64,000 nucleotides of DNA, from NCBI GenBank assembly GCA_039989475.1, contig JBDXHU010000012.1, forward strand, positions 215,520 through 279,519, given 5' to 3'. The translations under genes were made by a program, and so were the position numbers. Origin of the DNA: JBDXHU01 sp039989475. GTDB taxonomy: Bacteria > Pseudomonadota > Gammaproteobacteria > Pseudomonadales > Halieaceae. The notes below the pieces were generated by a model. It was not told the DNA's origin. It saw only the letters and a list, made by a program, of their open reading frames with translations, and made no database searches. Below are positions 62,001 to 64,000 of this stretch, piece by piece (the stretch's first letter is position 1; every line of letters starts with the position of its first letter).

Positions 62001-63604
62001 CTGCCGACATCGTAATTAAAGCGGTTGAGTCCGTTCTTGGTGCCAACCCAGAGATCACCGTTGCGTTCCTGGTAAAGCGCGTAAACCGTATCGTCACTTA
62101 TGGTGTAGGGATCATCCGGGTCGTGCATGTGATGTACAAAATCGCTCTCCCCGGCTTTCATCACACTGAGACCATTGGCAAAGGTACCCACCCACAGGTT
62201 ACCGAAGGAGTCGCGCAGCAAGGTTGTTATCTGGTTGGAGCTCAGGCTGCTTCTTAGTTTCGGGTCTGGCAGGTAATGCCTGGCGTCATCGCCCGACAAG
62301 TCGATCGCCGTCAAACCGGAATCGAATGTGCCTACCCACAGAGTCTTGTCTTCAGCCAACAAGGTTGTGACAGGTGACTCAATGAGCAAACCGGATTGAC
62401 GGGATGAAGCCAGCCCTGAACTTGTACTGAGATAGGCACGTTGCAGACCAGCCGCCGTACCAACCCACACATTCCCGTCGCCGGCGGTCGCAACACTCAA
62501 AATGTTTTCGTCATACAAACCCGAATCCGAGTTGATATTGACGAAGGGAGATTTGAATCCACTATAAATACCGGTAACGCCACCCGCCCAGTAGCGTCCA
62601 GACCGGTCTTGAATGAAGGAGAAGAGCCGGGGGGTAGCATCAGCCTGATTTCTGATTGGAATCTCGGTTAATGCATTGGAGTCTTTGTCAAAAAGCGCGA
62701 TACCCGAATGTGTCGCAAAAAATATCGCCCCCACTGAGTCCTCTCGAACCTGGTGCACACCCGTCAACTCCACGTACTCTGACTTTGAAGGAGAGACAAT
62801 CCGGGTATATACCCTTGTGCGACCATCGGGTGTTGACCTGCTAACACCTTTATCTCGAGTACCTATCCAGAGCGCACCGGATGAATCGCGATAAATCGTC
62901 TGCACATAATTTGACGCCAGCCTGATAGGTTCCCCGGCTTCTCCGCCTGCACGGCTAACAGTTTCAGTACTCAAATCCAGCTTTAGAAGACCATTACCAT
63001 CAGTGGCGAGCCAAACGCCACCATCCGCCTCCTCCAGAATAGAGGTAACCGCATCCCCGGAAATTTGTGGCCAGCGTTCCTGGGTGTAATGCTTGAACAG
63101 TTTGGTTGCTGGATGAAAGGCGCTGAATCCACCATCCTGGTAACCCAGCCAAATCCTTCCATCGAGACCCGCGTTTACCGTGCGGATGCGATCAGAGAGC
63201 GGACTGACGGATGCGTCCATGCCCTTTCGAAATATCTCAAAGCTGCGATTTTCCCGAATAAAGCGATTCAGGCCACCGCCACTAGTGCCGACCCAGAGAT
63301 TTCCCTCTTCGTCTTCGGCAACGCCAGTCACGCCATCGTGACTAAGAGTCCCTTCAATGTTCACGTCGGCCTTAAACGTCAGGTTTTCTTTGCCATCAAA
63401 GCGATTCAGGCCCTCCTGCGTGAGAACCCAGATAAACCCAGTGGAGTCTTGATAAATTGCGCGCGCAGATACCTGGCTAAGCTCACCAGTTAGTGCAGAC
63501 TCAGTGAAAACGTACGATGCAGCGAGATGCGAGGATGCATAGGAAGCTATCGGAAGACAGCAAGCCAGCGTAACTATATGAAAAAGAAGCGTTTTTATTT
63601 TCAC
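59090..63604 (-). CDS. Hybrid sensor histidine kinase with two-component propeller sensor and HPt domain
   Basis: 1504 residues from a GTG at 63604, which opens with a signal peptide (VKIKTLLFHIVTLACCLPIA). A TTG at 63655 would add 17 residues and lies in a terminator stem. A beta-propeller of Reg_prop repeats covers about 45-740 (many blocks like GNLWVGTSGGGLNRF and GRIWLGYQDGGFSAF), then a Y_Y_Y domain, a membrane span around 805-825, a coiled coil, HisKA with SHEIRTPMHGV (about 880), HATPase, a second receiver-like segment, a receiver with aspartate in LMDCQMPVMDG, and HPt with GAHAIKSMSLN. This architecture is typical of polysaccharide or nutrient-sensing hybrid systems. Its stop overlaps the stop of the convergent response regulator (CTAG). 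Confidence 0.92.
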   Translation of the reverse strand: MKIKTLLFHIVTLACCLPIASYASSHLAASYVFTESALTGELSQVSARAIYQDSTGFIWVLTQEGLNRFDGKENLTFKADVNIEGTLSHDGVTGVAEDEEGNLWVGTSGGGLNRFIRENRSFEIFRKGMDASVSPLSDRIRTVNAGLDGRIWLGYQDGGFSAFHPATKLFKHYTQERWPQISGDAVTSILEEADGGVWLATDGNGLLKLDLSTETVSRAGGEAGEPIRLASNYVQTIYRDSSGALWIGTRDKGVSRSTPDGRTRVYTRIVSPSKSEYVELTGVHQVREDSVGAIFFATHSGIALFDKDSNALTEIPIRNQADATPRLFSFIQDRSGRYWAGGVTGIYSGFKSPFVNINSDSGLYDENILSVATAGDGNVWVGTAAGLQRAYLSTSSGLASSRQSGLLIESPVTTLLAEDKTLWVGTFDSGLTAIDLSGDDARHYLPDPKLRSSLSSNQITTLLRDSFGNLWVGTFANGLSVMKAGESDFVHHMHDPDDPYTISDDTVYALYQERNGDLWVGTKNGLNRFNYDVGSFDRFMHDRDRPGSLSSRVVYSIHEDAKARLWVGTQGGGLDMWEPVDRKSSIGQFQYFQSNIGLPSSTIYAMQGDNQDNIWLSTSGGLTRFNFERMEAKNFTADDGLQSNDFNLGASARDKSGRLYFGGSKGLNVFYPDVIEDNPIPPAITMTRISLGNEQVWFDEPYDEVASIELQPDEYMLGFSFAALDFNAPMKNLYRYQMVGLDKNWINLGNRNTVDFTNLPIGQYVFRVQGANPDGIWNPRGIAIDVTVHPPFYLTWWAFFFYIVSSLSTVVYIVYRQRQKEEMQLQYQNQLESDVRGRTRDLRRSNDKLQSAVDEIGRARLEAVDANQAKSEFLAALSHEIRTPMHGVLGMTDLLLHSGLSERQHGFAESAHVSANELLGLIDNILDFSKIEAGKLELEETTFNLREATENLCYLYGELAQAKNVELNLIFNADLRRQVYGDPVRLRQVLQNLLSNAIKFTKRGSVNVTVNELARRGKSIQLEFLVEDTGIGMTQETIHRVFEAFSQADSSTTRQYGGTGLGLSIAKQLIELMHGELQVRSKAGVGTTMAVELALVESPIYTDKLSTAALEDFYAEVVAPMPETRAMLRSQLESLSMQVRECSVVEELAPQAEHKRLVLVDVNCLYNSACIAQMENLSQDPATLVLLVAPLSLEGIPPELEHLPHTTKPSRSAGLVNDILAAESDEAPSSDGEHVPLLRFDKRILLVEDMTANQEIARAMLESFGCSVAIARNGSVALEMYQHDEFDFVLMDCQMPVMDGFEATRHIRQLETQLPGSARIPVVALTAGKTEVEKERCYASGMDRILFKPYSTADLNSILGQYFDACGEVEIPKVQSATPKSAGVDLLDIAALDNIRSVEVHSGNALLPMVFENFKTDVQLKLDELRANADDAAVLGSGAHAIKSMSLNMGAKALSEYCRICEASWKKENIANAPREIEVLHGHFVDAVRALEQLIEPDTEAAES

Positions 63605-63660
63605 AGCAGCATTATATCGCCGCAACGGTAATATAAAACCCCTGTTTTCAAACAATGAAA

Positions 63661-63687
63661 GGCCCGGCCAGATGTTTGGCCAGGCCC
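63661..63687 (-). terminator. Hairpin terminator of the repeat-protein gene
   Basis: On the minus strand GGCCTGGCCA and TGGCCGGGCC pair through one G-U with a 6-base loop; a short T-run (TTTCATT) follows. It lies about 80 bases past the stop at 63769, just before the histidine kinase gene. Confidence 0.6.
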
Positions 63688-63768
63688 ATAGTACTTAGTA
63701 GATGCCTACCTAATTAGGAAAACTTGCCTCGAAATCCGCGCATTATCGAACTTCGCGCTGAGTCCTAA

Positions 63769-64000
63769 CTAGATCTGTCGCGAACTTCCGGTATTCCAGT
63801 AGTTGCCAGTATTCCAGTAGTTACCAGTATTCCAGTAGTTACCAGTGTTCCAGTAGTTACCAGTATTCCAGTAGTTACCGGTGTTCCAGTAGTTACCGGT
63901 GTTCCAGTAGTTACCGGTGTTCCAGTAGTTACCGGTGTTCCAGTAGTTACCGGTGTTCCAGTAGTTACCGGTGTTCCAGTAGTTACCGGTGTTCCAGTAG
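63769..64000 (-). CDS. C-terminal part of a YWNTGN hexapeptide-repeat protein (partial)
   Basis: The gene enters from beyond the window end and stops with TAG at 63769-63771. The last 77 residues are a run of Y-W-N-T-G-N units, twelve copies, ending G-S-S-R-Q-I. The nucleotide differences between copies are all synonymous (AAT/AAC, ACT/ACC, GGT/GGC), so the peptide unit is under selection. I do not recognise the family and the N-terminus is out of view, so export cannot be judged. The terminator-like stem follows, then the hybrid kinase gene in the same direction. Confidence 0.7.
   Translation of the reverse strand, partial: YWNTGNYWNTGNYWNTGNYWNTGNYWNTGNYWNTGNYWNTGNYWNTGNYWNTGNYWNTGNYWNTGNYWNTGSSRQI
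63784..64000 (-). repeat. 18-bp tandem repeat array, 12 copies, running off the window
   Basis: The plus-strand unit is TTACCGGTGTTCCAGTAG (spacing exactly 18 bases; ttccag occurs at 63794 and again every 18 bases to 63992). The five units nearest the stop are more diverged than the seven farther in, which are identical. Confidence 0.95.

Noticed and set aside
63784..64000. CRISPR array
   Set aside because: Repeats are contiguous 18-base units with no spacers and read as a protein repeat.

Overview
The window reads as chromosome of a marine-type gammaproteobacterium, probably near the Cellvibrionales (Halieaceae/Spongiibacteraceae). Supporting this are a FabV-type enoyl reductase, a type II secretion operon in Xanthomonas-like order (E-F-G-H-I-J-K-L-M-N-D), NadA, a PDH E2 with two lipoyl domains, several c-di-GMP enzymes, and moderately high GC with almost no free space between genes. 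The lineage is an inference from gene content. I found no rRNA, tRNA, integrase, transposase or CRISPR array.

Layout. 0-11.7 kb: a cell-surface polysaccharide locus. It holds the tail of a probable export ABC ATPase, three different sulfotransferases, five glycosyltransferase domains in four proteins, a hexapeptide-repeat O-acetyltransferase, a DUF2304 protein and a TMTC-like membrane/TPR protein. The product is probably a sulfated, acetylated glycan. 11.8-13.6 kb: a secreted protein of unknown family with a long 5' leader and a strong terminator. 13.6-23.6 kb: a complete gsp (T2SS) operon on the minus strand. 23.8-25.0 kb: two paralogous cysteine-cluster (YkgJ-type) proteins in tandem.

25.1-39.3 kb: a minus-strand catabolic cluster for steroid rings C and D (the HIP pathway). 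It contains fadD3, two Lrp/AsnC regulators, ipdA, ipdB, ipdC, echA20, two pairs of heteromeric acyl-CoA dehydrogenases, a FadA6-type thiolase and two short-chain dehydrogenases. FadD3 would activate HIP to its CoA ester; SDR and dehydrogenase steps plus IpdC prepare the rings; EchA20 and IpdAB would open rings D and C; the remaining dehydrogenases, SDR and thiolase would complete beta-oxidation. Two gaps in the cluster carry three copies of a structured repeat whose outer arms differ between copies but pair within each copy. 39.5-46.0 kb: a metallo-beta-lactamase-fold hydrolase, fabV, and aceE-aceF behind a perfect 26-bp palindrome.

46.2-54.0 kb: an M16 peptidase lipoprotein, an AI-2E-family permease and a TusA-like protein in one operon, then a BepA-like M48 peptidase, nadA and an enoyl-CoA hydratase. 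54.2-63.6 kb: a c-di-GMP and signalling block with two GGDEF-EAL proteins, a membrane diguanylate cyclase and a very large propeller-type hybrid histidine kinase. The last 230 bases encode the C-terminus of a minus-strand protein made of perfect YWNTGN hexapeptide repeats, cut by the window edge.

The most unusual sequence-level signals are the covarying repeat family, the YWNTGN protein, the 57-bp minisatellite tail on one Lrp regulator, and the dyad operator candidates upstream of fadD3 and aceE.
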